Shown: positions 9,485 to 18,741, numbered from the stretch's first letter. The stretch: DNA of 64,000 nt from Polyangium mundeleinium (GCF_028369105.1 NZ_JAQNDO010000001.1:13171920-13235919); one strand, 5' to 3'. Translations and numbers: made by a program. The notes: generated by a model not told the origin, from the letters alone.

Positions 9485-12400
9485 ATGGCAACGGTAGGCG
9501 GAGGGGCTGATAAGCTGGGCAATGAATATGAAAACCTCTGGACCATTGATCAACTGCTCCTGCTCGTGACGGGTGAGGCGTCTGCTCTCCGGGTAGAGCC
9601 ACTGGACCGATGGGAATCCCAGGGCATCGAGTTCCAGGTTAAGCGGCATGATGGAACCGTGGAGCACTGGTCAAGCAAGCGGCAACGGGCGGATGCCGCA
9701 GGTTGGACCCTCGATAAGCTCACCAAGCTGGAGACGAATGGCAGGAGCATCCTCGGCGATTTGCAGCAACACATCGAGAGAGCACCCGAAAACCGTGGCG
9801 TGTTTGTGTCTGCACTCGCGGCACCGAAATTAAGCGAGCTGTGCTCATTTTCGCATGACGAGACTGTGTTCAAAGCACGCCTGAGGCAGTCCGCGGAGCT
9901 CGACGGGGACTTCAGGCGTTACGTTCTTGGAACGCTATGCAACGGCGACGAGGGGCGAGCCCTGCAATTTTTACGGAGCATCCGCATACGCACGATCGAT
10001 GAAAGTACACTCGAAGACCGGGTGGACTTTGCCGTCAGAACGCTATTCTATCACGTTGGTGGCCAGCCTACGAGCCCTGTTGCGATTCGCGGTCACCTTG
10101 GGAAATTCCTACGCAGTAGGATCCACCAATGGATTGAACAACCACAACTCCTCTCGGAGCTGGAGCAGCACGAGATACGCAGACGCGAATGGGCCGTCGA
10201 TAATGCTGTTACCGGCCGGATCGCCGATTCCTGTGATAGTTACACTGGGCAAGTGCAGGCAGGATTCATCAATGGGGTGTTTCTCGACCTGCAAAACGAC
10301 GCCATTTTATCTGACTCAAGCTCGGCTCTTGCTCGTAAGGTGCTGGTTGTCGCGGACGCAGGCGGCGGCAAGAGCTGCGCATTGGCTGCCGCGGTCCAGC
10401 AGCTTCGTCGCAAGAACATTCCTGTTCTGGCTGTCCGCTTCGACCAGCTTCCCGATGGAATCCTCTCAACGACGGAACTGGGTCGGAGGCTGGGGTTCCC
10501 AGAGTCCCCAGCCGTCGTACTCGCAGGGGTGGCGCACGGAGGCTCATGCTGGTTGGTTGTGGATCAACTTGACGCGATAAGCATGGCATCTGGACGAAGG
10601 ACGGAGCTCTGGTCCGTCTTCGACGCGCTTAGGCGAGAGGCAGAGCGATTTCCGCGCATGTCGATACTTGTCGCCTGCAGAGCCTTCGACCTGGAGCATG
10701 ATCATCGCATTCGCAGCCTCCTGAGCGAGAGAGGCGGCTTCAAGAAAGTTAGCCTGAAGCTCCTGACCTCGACGCAGATCGACGATGCGCTGCACGCAGC
10801 GGGCATGGAGACTGCCCGGCTGGCTACGAAGATGAAGGAGCTCCTGGCGCTCCCGCTGCACTTGTGGATGTACCTGACATTGTCTCCGGAATCACGCACC
10901 TTGATTAGCGGCAAGGATGAGCTGTTTGATCGTTTTTGGAAGGAGAAGGAACGCAGGGTCACGCAAAGGGTGGGACGTAAGGTTGAGTGGACCGCGGTCA
11001 TTGATACGTTGTCGGAATGGTTGAGCAACAATCAGCAACTCTCTGCCCCGCCCGAAGTGCTGGACGACCATGCTACCGATGCCGAGGTAATGATATCAGA
11101 GCACGTCCTGACGCAGTCAGGAGGGCGGTACCGATTCTTCCACGAGTCATTCTTCGACTATGCGTTCGCCCGTAGCTTCGTCAGGCGCGGTAAGAGCCTC
11201 TTCGCCCTTCTCGTTCGGACGGAGCAGCACCTGTTTCGCCGTGCGCAAGTACGACAGATACTGACGTACCTCCGCATGAAGGGGAATCCGCGCTACCTGT
11301 CGGAACTGGAGGCGCTCCTACTTGCCAACGAAGTTCGGTTCCATGTCAAGCGCGTTGCGCTACCATGGCTCGCCTCGCTGCCAGATCCTACCGTTGCGGA
11401 GTGGCTAATTCTTCAGAAGATTGCACAATCCAGGCCAGAGCTTCGGCTCGATATTGTCTGGATGGGCGCTGGAAATGTGGCCTGGTTCGATTTGCGTAAC
11501 GAACAGGGCTGGTTCTCGGCAGCCCTGAGCAGCGGGGATGAGGAACGGGAGTGCGAGGCTGTTCAGTTGCTGGGCATCGAGGCGATTTTGATCGCACGCT
11601 CGCCACGCGTTGCCCAAATTCTTCGGCATTGCAGGAAGCGGACTGACCGCTGGAACGACTACCTTCGCGAGGTGTGCAGGTTCGGACGTTTCTATCATGA
11701 TCGTGCCTTGTTTGAACTGTTTCTGGACATGATCGACGAAGGGGTGCTGGATCCGTCGCCCACATCAAGTGTCAACTGGTCGAGCATGCTGCATGAACTC
11801 CCGAGGAAGAGGCCGGAGTACGCGTGCGAGGTAATTGCCCATTGGTTCGATCGATCCGTTGCACTATGGCGACACGTTGGTGGTAAGGGCGTCTCGTCTG
11901 ATCGTCCGTTTGAGGAGAGAACCATTAGTGCAGCGGATATCCTGGAGATCGCAGGAAGCGCATGCGGACGCTTCGTCGAACTGATGCTGCCACGGGTTGC
12001 GGCGCTTGTTGAGGAGCTTGCCGAGCCACACGAAGAAATTCTAAACGTGGACTCTATCTGGTCCTTTCGGGCATACGGCGATGATCCACACGATGCTGCT
12101 GGCGCGGTTCTCGTTGGTCTCGCTCAAGCCATGGAGCACATGGCCAGAAATACTCCGGATATCTTGCGCCGGTATGTGGCGCCTTATCTCGGACAGCCGC
12201 ACGATACAATCGCTTATCTGGTGCTCCGTGCGTGGACAGCGGCTCCCGATGTGTATGCAGACGATCTCGCGGATTATCTTGCGGCGGATCAACGACGGCT
12301 TCACGTGGGGTATTCGATTTGTGGATCATCTGGAGGATCCGGGCGCAATCACATTTCGTGCCGCGCAGTGGAGGCAGCGTCACCCCGTTGCTCTGTTGCA

Positions 12401-14035
12401 CGCTTCGCTGCCTTGGAGAAGGCGATACTGGGCGTGAAAACAGTATGGGAATCGAAGCGGCCGCAAGCACGGGGCTGGACACAACTCGAGCTGCTTTTAT
12501 GCATGGATCCGAAGCGGCTTACACCGGATGGGCAGGCGGCGCACGGCATGCTGTTGGCCAAATTTCCGGACTACCGACATGCGGAACCGCAGCCCATGCG
12601 TGTCGTGACGATAGGTTCGCCCTTGAAAGATGACGCCCGCGAAAAGATGACGGATGAGCATTGGCTCAAGGCCATGCGAAAATACAGTGGGATCGACTAT
12701 CGAAATACTTCCGATCTTTCGGGGGGAGAACGAGAACTGGCGACCGCGATCGAACTGCAGGCGAAGCGGATGCCATTGCGGTTCATCATGCTGGCCGAGC
12801 AGATGCCGGATGATTTTCCAGCGAGCTATTTCGATGCCATTCTCAGAGGCGCAGCTGATTGCAGGACTGACTCAAAGGATGCTTCTGAACTGCTTCGCGA
12901 AGAGGATGCAGCACGCCTGATTTTCCGGGTGCACAGTCTGCCCGGACGGCGGTGCGGACGCTGGATCAGTTGGTTGATTAAAAAGGTGATCGCTGTCGAT
13001 TGGCCGGATGGCGTACTTGAAGCCATGTCCTGGTACGCGATGCACGATCCGGATCCGGAACGGGAACTCTGGAAAGGTCCCGAGGGCTACTATCGCAGCG
13101 ATCCATACACTGCTGGTATAAACTCGACGCGCGGAGCAGCTGCAGGAGCCATCGCGCATGTGCTCTTTCAGCAGCCTGAGCGCCTGGAGATGCTCCGTCC
13201 AGCAATCGAGAGTCTCGTCCATGATCGATCGGCAGCGGTCCGCACGTGCGCAGTTGATGTTCTGCTTGCGGTGCTTCGCGCGAGCGTCCCAGATGCTATC
13301 AAGTGGTTTGGACAGGTCATCGAGACCGATCCCGCTATTCTTGCCACCCCGCCCGTTCAGAAGTTTATTCACTATGGTGGTTACCACGACTATCCTGGGC
13401 TGCGGGACGTTATCCTTGGGATGCTAGATGCGACCGATCCTGAGGTCGTGGAGGTTGCAGCCACGCAAATTTGCGTTTTGGATCTGAGTCGTGGTCTCCC
13501 CGCAGAGGATGTCGAGCGCGTGCGCGGGGGGAACGAGACGATGCGCAAGGCGGCGGCCAACGTCTACGCGACGAACGTGGCTCACAGTGATGTGGGTCCT
13601 GTCTGTCGCGACCTCCTCGTGCCATTCTTCTCAGATCTATCCGCGCCTGTTAGGTCGGCGGCTGCCAAGGCGCTCAGCCAGCTGAGTTCGCTCGATACCG
13701 CCGATCAAGCCAAACTTCTTACTGAATTCGTGCATGCTAAGCCGGGTGTGGAAATGATGGAGGCGGTCATGTGGGCGCTTGAGGACTCGCCTGTGAAGCT
13801 TCCGGATCTCGTATGTCAGATTGCCGAAACGTGCCTAAGCCAATTGGATGCGATGGCAGAGGATGGTTCCAGGGTTGGCCGGCGCGTAGCGTCACATCTT
13901 CCGAAGATTGTTGTGCGTCTCTACGCGCAAGCCACGGATGCGGCGATCCAATCCCGCTGTCTAGATATGATTGATGCAATGGAAAAAGACAGGCTGATGG
14001 GGGTTGATGACGAGTTGCGTACCCATGATAGGTGA
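9485..14035 (+). CDS. Giant STAND NTPase with Cap4/DUF4297-like nuclease N-terminus (Avs-like)
   Basis: A 1516-aa protein starting MATVGGGADKLGNEYENLW; GGAGG seven bases before the ATG at 9485 decides the start. Residues 1-110 look like a PD-(D/E)XK nuclease of the Cap4/DUF4297 type: GNEYENLW helix, VEPLDRWESQG, and EFQVKR with the catalytic Lys. Residues about 285-480 form the NTPase, with Walker A ADAGGGKS (290-297) and Walker B WLVVDQLD (about 356). The motif RFFHESFFDYAFARSFV near 551 is typical of the end of NACHT/STAND modules. The remaining 950 residues are helical repeats that probably sense a ligand. Known Avs proteins use this order: effector, NTPase, sensor. Composition is more AT-rich than in the core. 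It stands alone, downstream of restriction genes. Confidence 0.8.
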   Translation: MATVGGGADKLGNEYENLWTIDQLLLLVTGEASALRVEPLDRWESQGIEFQVKRHDGTVEHWSSKRQRADAAGWTLDKLTKLETNGRSILGDLQQHIERAPENRGVFVSALAAPKLSELCSFSHDETVFKARLRQSAELDGDFRRYVLGTLCNGDEGRALQFLRSIRIRTIDESTLEDRVDFAVRTLFYHVGGQPTSPVAIRGHLGKFLRSRIHQWIEQPQLLSELEQHEIRRREWAVDNAVTGRIADSCDSYTGQVQAGFINGVFLDLQNDAILSDSSSALARKVLVVADAGGGKSCALAAAVQQLRRKNIPVLAVRFDQLPDGILSTTELGRRLGFPESPAVVLAGVAHGGSCWLVVDQLDAISMASGRRTELWSVFDALRREAERFPRMSILVACRAFDLEHDHRIRSLLSERGGFKKVSLKLLTSTQIDDALHAAGMETARLATKMKELLALPLHLWMYLTLSPESRTLISGKDELFDRFWKEKERRVTQRVGRKVEWTAVIDTLSEWLSNNQQLSAPPEVLDDHATDAEVMISEHVLTQSGGRYRFFHESFFDYAFARSFVRRGKSLFALLVRTEQHLFRRAQVRQILTYLRMKGNPRYLSELEALLLANEVRFHVKRVALPWLASLPDPTVAEWLILQKIAQSRPELRLDIVWMGAGNVAWFDLRNEQGWFSAALSSGDEERECEAVQLLGIEAILIARSPRVAQILRHCRKRTDRWNDYLREVCRFGRFYHDRALFELFLDMIDEGVLDPSPTSSVNWSSMLHELPRKRPEYACEVIAHWFDRSVALWRHVGGKGVSSDRPFEERTISAADILEIAGSACGRFVELMLPRVAALVEELAEPHEEILNVDSIWSFRAYGDDPHDAAGAVLVGLAQAMEHMARNTPDILRRYVAPYLGQPHDTIAYLVLRAWTAAPDVYADDLADYLAADQRRLHVGYSICGSSGGSGRNHISCRAVEAASPRCSVARFAALEKAILGVKTVWESKRPQARGWTQLELLLCMDPKRLTPDGQAAHGMLLAKFPDYRHAEPQPMRVVTIGSPLKDDAREKMTDEHWLKAMRKYSGIDYRNTSDLSGGERELATAIELQAKRMPLRFIMLAEQMPDDFPASYFDAILRGAADCRTDSKDASELLREEDAARLIFRVHSLPGRRCGRWISWLIKKVIAVDWPDGVLEAMSWYAMHDPDPERELWKGPEGYYRSDPYTAGINSTRGAAAGAIAHVLFQQPERLEMLRPAIESLVHDRSAAVRTCAVDVLLAVLRASVPDAIKWFGQVIETDPAILATPPVQKFIHYGGYHDYPGLRDVILGMLDATDPEVVEVAATQICVLDLSRGLPAEDVERVRGGNETMRKAAANVYATNVAHSDVGPVCRDLLVPFFSDLSAPVRSAAAKALSQLSSLDTADQAKLLTEFVHAKPGVEMMEAVMWALEDSPVKLPDLVCQIAETCLSQLDAMAEDGSRVGRRVASHLPKIVVRLYAQATDAAIQSRCLDMIDAMEKDRLMGVDDELRTHDR

Positions 14036-14142
14036 TGCCGGGGACGGACCCGCAGGCATGTGGGGGGCGGGGGGAACGTCCTGGCCAACGCGAGCGCGGG
14101 GCCCTGGGGTGAGCGACGTTCGCTCCGATCAAGCGTCTTAGG

Positions 14143-15516
14143 TCACGCCACGGCGTACGCCGTTCGCTCTTGTTCCACTATCGCGATTGTCTTCCTGTAC
14201 TCCTCCGCTTCCGCGGCGATGACGAGCTCGACGTCGACCCGATGGTGCTTCTTCACCACCTCGACGATTTCCTCGATTTTCACCTTAAAGAACTCCTTCT
14301 TCTCGTTCACGCGGTTCACGCGCCGGTGGTTGAACGCCCGGTGCAGGGTGTTCTCGAGCGCTGGCGCGTCCTCCGTGTAGATGATCGCGTGCACGTCGAA
14401 CTCGAACGGCACCGATGCGTCGCCGAGCTCCTTCACCCGGTCAATGGGGTCGAGCCGGCGGGTCATGCCGATCTTGTACACCTGCTCGCCGAACGACCCG
14501 ATGTTCGAGATGATGTACACGTGCCCCGAGCGCGTCTGCTGCGCCCTTGAGAGCGCACGCTCCTTGTTCGCGTGCGCCTCCGCGAGCTTCTTCTCGAGCT
14601 CCGCGATCTGGGTCAGCAGCTTCTGCTGCTTGCTGCCATCGGCTCGTTGCGCATCTTCCTGGGCCTTGCGAAGCGCATCCGCGTAGCGCTTCTCCTCCTT
14701 CTCGGCGTCCAGGCGGGCCTTCTCGATCTCCCGCAGCGCCTGCTCCTCCTCGCGCATCTGCTCGCGAATCCGGCGCTGCTCTTCCTTCTCCTCCTGCACC
14801 TTCTCCTCGTACTCGTGCGCGAGGTAGAGCTCGTCGAGCTTCAGCTTCAGGTACGAGGCCGAGATGGTGCACTGCTGGATCTCGGCGAGGCCGTTGATCG
14901 CTTCGCGAGCCTTCTGAATGCGCGCCTCCATCACATGGATGTTGTTGTACTTGACCTTCGCGATGGCCGCGTCGCACTCGCCGTTGAAGGCGCGGAGCAT
15001 GAGCTTCAGCGTCTGGTTGATCTGCTTCTTCCCCTCGGCGACGCTGCCGTTGACGGTCCACTCGATCGCGCAGGTGGCAGCCTTCTTGTCCTTGATCATC
15101 TGCTTCTGGCGCTCGCGGATCTCCTCGAGCTTCGTCTGGTAGCGCTCGGAGGAGGAGAAGTTGTACCGCGGCTTGTAGAAGCCGAAGGACTGGAGGTGCG
15201 CCTCTTCGTCGAGCGCGGAGAGCTCGGCACGCACCCGGTTGACCTGCATCTGGAGGCCCTGCAAGTCCGTGGCGGCCGTGGCGTGCTGGCGCTGGGTTTG
15301 CTGTAGTGCCTGCTCGTGCTGGGCGCGGATGTGCCCGCCCTCGTTGAGGACGCGCTGCCGCTCGGCGTCAGCGTCGACGACGCCTTGGAAGCGCGCCTTG
15401 ATGGCTTCGTGCTCGCGAGACAGGCCCTTGTGATCGGCCTGAAGCTTGCCGAAGCGCTGCAGGAGAACAGCGAGTGCTGCGAGAACAACGACGAGAAGGA
15501 TGACGAGCGCAGTCAT
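14143..15516 (-). CDS. DUF4041-T5orf172 (GIY-YIG-like) membrane-anchored coiled-coil protein
   Basis: In this 457-aa protein, residues 2-20 form a hydrophobic anchor (TALVILLVVVLAALAVLLQ), followed by coiled coil to about residue 110 and the DUF4041 region (about 105-215). A second coiled coil rich in Glu/Arg spans 215-325, and the T5orf172/MUG113 domain 330-415: SGHVYIISNIGSFG, YKIGMTRR, LGDASVPFEFDVHA, and a Glu-containing helix ALENTLHRAF. T5orf172 belongs to the GIY-YIG nuclease superfamily; such proteins occur on phages and islands without a settled role. A paralogue with the same architecture lies at 21664-23292. The gene converges with the STAND NTPase. Confidence 0.85.
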   Translation of the reverse strand: MTALVILLVVVLAALAVLLQRFGKLQADHKGLSREHEAIKARFQGVVDADAERQRVLNEGGHIRAQHEQALQQTQRQHATAATDLQGLQMQVNRVRAELSALDEEAHLQSFGFYKPRYNFSSSERYQTKLEEIRERQKQMIKDKKAATCAIEWTVNGSVAEGKKQINQTLKLMLRAFNGECDAAIAKVKYNNIHVMEARIQKAREAINGLAEIQQCTISASYLKLKLDELYLAHEYEEKVQEEKEEQRRIREQMREEEQALREIEKARLDAEKEEKRYADALRKAQEDAQRADGSKQQKLLTQIAELEKKLAEAHANKERALSRAQQTRSGHVYIISNIGSFGEQVYKIGMTRRLDPIDRVKELGDASVPFEFDVHAIIYTEDAPALENTLHRAFNHRRVNRVNEKKEFFKVKIEEIVEVVKKHHRVDVELVIAAEAEEYRKTIAIVEQERTAYAVA

Positions 15517-15686
15517 GAGGATCCCCCCACCCAGCCACGATGTCGCGACCCAAAAAGTGCGGAAGACCGCAGGTTACAACCCGACGCTCCGGCAGAACAG
15601 CGGGCACATGAATCACAGGCGGCAGAGGCGGAAGCTCTGGCGCGCGGCCCTTCCTGGCAGGGCGGCAGGCGCAGTACGTTGGCGAG

Positions 15687-16703
15687 ATGCCGCGCTACTG
15701 GGTCATGCGGGTCGATCACCGGGGAGCAAAGGACTTCCTCTGGAACGAGCTGAAGGCGGGCCGCCTCCGCCAGGGCTGGGGCTACCGCGAGGACCAGAAC
15801 CTCGAAACGATCGCCGCCCGCAAGAGGAAGGACGCGGGCATCACCGACGAGCAGCAGGCCGCTTGGCGTGGGAACCGCCGGATGCTCGGAGCCGAGCCCG
15901 ACAGCATCCAGAAGGGCGACGTTATCCTCGTCGCGCACCTCCCCAATGACCGGCACTGGTCAATCGTGCGCGTGGTGGGTCCGTACCGCTTCCAGATCCC
16001 CAAGGCGCCGAAGGACTACGGGCACATCCTGCCCGTCGAGCTGCTCTCGGAGGAGCGCCCCGTCGGCTTCCAGGCGAAGGGGGTCGCGGCCGGGCTGCGG
16101 CAGACGATGCGCAACTTGTCGCGCCTCTGGAACATCGACCACCTCGGGGAGCACGTCGAGCAGATCCTGAAAGGTCTTGAGGAGCCCACCGGTCGGGGTG
16201 GCGACGATGAAGGGGACCGGCTTGTAGCGCTCCTTGGGGAGCTCGAGGTCGCCGGCTGGGAGCGGTTCAAGTTCCACTTCCAGGGGGCTGAGTTCGAGGC
16301 CCCCTGCGTGCGGCTCCTCGAAACGCTCTACGGCGAGGGAAACGTCGAGCACACGGGGGGCAAGAACGAGAACGGCGCCGACGCGATCTGCACGTATCGC
16401 GATCCTCTCGGGGTGCCCCACCGGGTCGCTGTGCAAATCAAGATGTGGTCGTGGGACACCGACTGGACGCGACCGCTCCAGCAGATCAAGAAGGCGTGCC
16501 AGTCGTACGAGGGGATCACGTCAGGGGTGATCCTTTCGACGTCGGAGCGCGTCACGCCGGGCTTCGAGACAGCGCGCACGGAGCTCCAGAAGGAGCTCGG
16601 CCTCCCAGTGCGAGTCGTCCTCCGGCGGGAGCTGCTCCGGCTCTTCATCCATCACCTGCCGAAGCTCGTCTCCATGGAGGCCGAGCCCGAGCCAGACCGG
16701 TAG
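15687..16703 (+). CDS. EVE-Mrr fusion: modification-dependent restriction enzyme
   Basis: A 338-aa protein starting MPRYWVMRVDHRGAKDF. Residues 1-120 match an EVE/PUA-like reader: the start YWVMRVD, a central GRLRQGWGYRED, and IQKGDVILVAHLP then WSIVRVVGPYRF. Residues 205-330 carry an Mrr-type PD-(D/E)XK nuclease: FEAPCVRLLETLYGEGNVEHTG, ENGADAIC (Asp) and VAVQIKMW (QxK), followed by the GVILSTSE strand. EVE domains bind modified cytosines or related bases, so the likely job is cutting invading DNA with modified bases (type IV restriction). It diverges from the DUF4041-T5orf172 gene. All catalytic residues of the Mrr motif are present, unlike in the Mrr-like gene at 6569. Confidence 0.85.
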   Translation: MPRYWVMRVDHRGAKDFLWNELKAGRLRQGWGYREDQNLETIAARKRKDAGITDEQQAAWRGNRRMLGAEPDSIQKGDVILVAHLPNDRHWSIVRVVGPYRFQIPKAPKDYGHILPVELLSEERPVGFQAKGVAAGLRQTMRNLSRLWNIDHLGEHVEQILKGLEEPTGRGGDDEGDRLVALLGELEVAGWERFKFHFQGAEFEAPCVRLLETLYGEGNVEHTGGKNENGADAICTYRDPLGVPHRVAVQIKMWSWDTDWTRPLQQIKKACQSYEGITSGVILSTSERVTPGFETARTELQKELGLPVRVVLRRELLRLFIHHLPKLVSMEAEPEPDR

Positions 16704-16720
16704 AGTCCACCAGCCGCTCG

Positions 16721-17374
16721 TCAGTTGCAGGCGCAAACGCCGCCGTGATGGGAGCAGCACCCACGATGCACGGTGGTACAGGTCGGCGAGACGGTGCCAT
16801 CGCAGCAGCAAACCCGGCCCGGGGGTTCCTCCCTGGGCACCTGCACCGCCTTTGCCCGCTTCTGAGCCTGTTGTTGTGCCGCCTTCGCCCGTGCCTGCGC
16901 CTCCCTGGCGCGTTCTCGTGCTACCGCGGCAGCCTCGAGGGTCTTGAGCTCGTGCTCGAGCTTCGTGCGCTCCTGCGGGTTCGCCGCGGCCTCCACGACG
17001 AGCTTCGTGGTCTGCGCGTCACACGCGGTCCCTGCGCACGCATCGCGCAGCGTCTTTTCGCGCAGGACCGGCGTCATGGCAGCGTAGGAGGCCCGTTGCT
17101 CGGCGAGGCCCTTCTCCTCGGCCGCTTTCGCGTTCCGTTCGCGCTCGGCCCGATCTCCTTCGCGGCGGCGCTCGGCCTCACGCCGCGTGTTCTCGGCGGT
17201 AGCGAATGACTCCTGCCGAGCCCGCTCATCGCTCTTGCCGAGCCCGAGACAACGCAAACAGCCCCCGAACCCGAGAGCAGCGACGAGCAGGCATCCGAGG
17301 GCCCCGGCCCCGCTCGCGTTGCGTCCTTTGCCGTTCCTGGCCCCAGACCAGTTGCCGGTTCTGCGACGCCCCAT
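16721..17374 (-). CDS. Secreted or anchored coiled-coil protein with C-terminal Cys-rich CCSHHGGV motif
   Basis: In this 217-aa protein, residues 25-45 are hydrophobic with a Gly-Cys (ALGCLLVAALGFGGCLRC), so it could be a lipoprotein or single-span protein. Residues 48-180 are a charged coiled coil rich in Arg, Glu and Ala with one Cys pair (CAGTACD). The end is Cys-rich: VCCCDGTVSPTCTT, then RGCCSHHGGVCAC. This CCDG...CCSHHGGV pattern recurs at the C-termini of many bacterial secreted or membrane-linked proteins and probably forms a small disulfide or metal-bound fold. It ends 17 bp from the convergent EVE-Mrr gene. Function unknown. Confidence 0.65.
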   Translation of the reverse strand: MGRRRTGNWSGARNGKGRNASGAGALGCLLVAALGFGGCLRCLGLGKSDERARQESFATAENTRREAERRREGDRAERERNAKAAEEKGLAEQRASYAAMTPVLREKTLRDACAGTACDAQTTKLVVEAAANPQERTKLEHELKTLEAAAVARERAREAQARAKAAQQQAQKRAKAVQVPREEPPGRVCCCDGTVSPTCTTVHRGCCSHHGGVCACN

Positions 17375-17602
17375 GGTGTCAGGTTCGCCGAGAGCGTAGC
17401 CATTGTCGAGGGCACCGTTCGTTCAACGGGGCGCGGTCTAGCCTTACCCCTGCCAAGCGTTTGCCCTCCTCGCGCGTCCCAGCAGCACCACGACCTGGGA
17501 GCACGAAAGCCAGTCCCACTCTGGCGGTGGCTCTGGACGAACACTGCTAGAAGGTACCGTGCGCGAGCGTGACGTGTACGGCAGAGCACAACAAGTTCGA
17601 CC

Positions 17603-17637
17603 TTGACGACCGTCGAGCGCGTCTGCTAATCTGCGGA
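17603..17637 (+). promoter_or_regulatory. Promoter of the XRE-ImmA operon overlapping a candidate operator; leaderless start
   Basis: TTGACG (17603-17608) and TAATCT (17627-17632) are separated by 18 bp. The expected transcription start falls at about 17639-17640, the first base of the GTG start codon, so the mRNA is probably leaderless; there is no Shine-Dalgarno sequence before it. The -10 box sits inside TCTGC-TAATCT-GCGGA, an imperfect inverted repeat that is found again, perfectly symmetric, at 18726-18741. This fits self-repression by the XRE protein. Confidence 0.55.
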
Positions 17638-17639
17638 CA

Positions 17640-18023
17640 GTGAGTAAGACAGACGCAACCCCCAAGCTCGGCGCCCTTCTCCGCGAGTCCCGGCAGAAGC
17701 GGGGCATGAGCCTGCGGCAGTTCGGCGAACGCTTACAGAAAGAGGATGGGTCGTCGCTATCCCCACAATATCTCAACGACATTGAGCACGGACGTAGGAA
17801 TCCGCCGGATGACTGCATCCTCAAACAGATGGCAGAGGTATTGGGCTTGGATGTGCAGGTGCTCCTGGCCATGGCAGGAAGAGAACCGCCGGAGGTAACA
17901 GAATACCTGGTCGAGATGCCTGAGCAGGGTCAAACGATAGGGAAACTTTTTCGTAAAGCGCGGGAGAGCGGCTTCAAAGATTGGGATTCACTTCTGCTCG
18001 AGATCGAGAGGCGTACGCGATGA
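17640..18023 (+). CDS. XRE-family helix-turn-helix repressor
   Basis: A 127-aa protein with a GTG start. Residues 8-72 form a Cro/CI-type HTH: LGALLRESRQKRGMSLRQFGERL, then LSPQYLNDIEHGRRNPP, then MAEVLGLDVQVLLAMAG. The C-terminal half is short and mixed. The stop overlaps the ATG of the ImmA/IrrE gene (ATGA), so the two are coupled. In ICEBs1-like elements and in several toxin-antitoxin pairs the XRE protein is the repressor or antitoxin that the ImmA peptidase cleaves. The promoter carries an operator-like repeat over the -10 box. Confidence 0.9.
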   Translation: MSKTDATPKLGALLRESRQKRGMSLRQFGERLQKEDGSSLSPQYLNDIEHGRRNPPDDCILKQMAEVLGLDVQVLLAMAGREPPEVTEYLVEMPEQGQTIGKLFRKARESGFKDWDSLLLEIERRTR

Positions 18024-18703
18024 GGTGGATCTCGTGCCACACAGGGGCGTTTCCGAAGCGGTTGTACTTCGAGAATCTCTCTGAGCTGGACCGAGAGTGC
18101 GAGCGGCTTCTCGCCGACGTTTACTACCGTAAATTCGGTAAGGAGTTCACGCCGCCGCTCGACGATGACTCACTGCAAGTTCTGGTCGAAGAATATGCAG
18201 ACGTCGACCTCTACGCTACGTTGCCACGCTCGGTAGAAGGCGAAACGGAGTTCCGCCCTGGCCAGCGCCCACTGGTAAAGATAAGTGAGTCGCTTAGTTC
18301 CAACGAGCAGAGACGCAATCGCATGAGAACGACCATTGCTCACGAGTGGTTCCACGCCGTCTACCACCGTTATGCATGGGAACTTCGCTGGGCTCGCGCC
18401 CGTGTACGGACTGGGCAGGAGGAAAGTGGCGGATCGTGCCACGAAGACACCATTATCGGTGCGCCCGAGGACAACTGGACTGAATTCCAGGCGGGTTACG
18501 CGAGTTGCTCCATTCTAATGCCTAGAAGTTATGTGCTTATAGAGGCTCAACGTGCGTCTGGCGACAACGTCCCCGAGATAAGCAGCGTCATCGCGCATGT
18601 CGCGCAGTTCTTCAACGTGTCCACTGAGGCCGCACGATGGCGCCTTAGTCACTTGGGAATTCTGGGAGACTTGAAGGCCAAACGTCAGCTTACACTCTGG
18701 TGA
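18020..18703 (+). CDS. ImmA/IrrE-family zinc metallo-endopeptidase
   Basis: A 227-aa protein. Zinc motif HEWFH (residues 108-112, in TTIAHEWFHAVYH) is followed by the third-ligand region NWTEFQAGYASCSILMP (Glu near 155). ImmA/IrrE enzymes cut a partner repressor, usually the XRE protein encoded next door, releasing promoters upon DNA damage or infection. The start is the ATG overlapping the stop of the repressor. The anti-phage toxin-antitoxin pair known as RosmerTA also combines, as I recall, an HTH protein with such a peptidase, so a defensive role is possible. The gene is followed 82 bp later by a third gene whose upstream region repeats the operator. Confidence 0.9.
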   Translation: MRWISCHTGAFPKRLYFENLSELDRECERLLADVYYRKFGKEFTPPLDDDSLQVLVEEYADVDLYATLPRSVEGETEFRPGQRPLVKISESLSSNEQRRNRMRTTIAHEWFHAVYHRYAWELRWARARVRTGQEESGGSCHEDTIIGAPEDNWTEFQAGYASCSILMPRSYVLIEAQRASGDNVPEISSVIAHVAQFFNVSTEAARWRLSHLGILGDLKAKRQLTLW

Positions 18704-18722
18704 CAGCTTTTTTTTGGCTTAC

Positions 18723-18741
18723 GCGTCCGCTAATCTGCGGA
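18723..18741. repeat. Second copy of the XRE-operon operator-like repeat
   Basis: 19 bp match 17619-17637 with one mismatch. The core TCCGC-TAATCT-GCGGA is a perfect 5-bp inverted repeat around TAATCT. It lies 44 bp before the start of the third gene, which suggests that the XRE protein controls that gene through the same site. Confidence 0.6.

Noticed and set aside
14572..15306. Leu-rich plus-strand frame
   Set aside because: It is the complement of the coiled-coil part of the DUF4041-T5orf172 gene; the Leu runs come from reversed Glu/Lys codons.
18701..18720. Intrinsic terminator at the T-run after the ImmA gene
   Set aside because: Only a 4-bp stem can be drawn before the T-run, too weak; the run lies just upstream of the operator copy.
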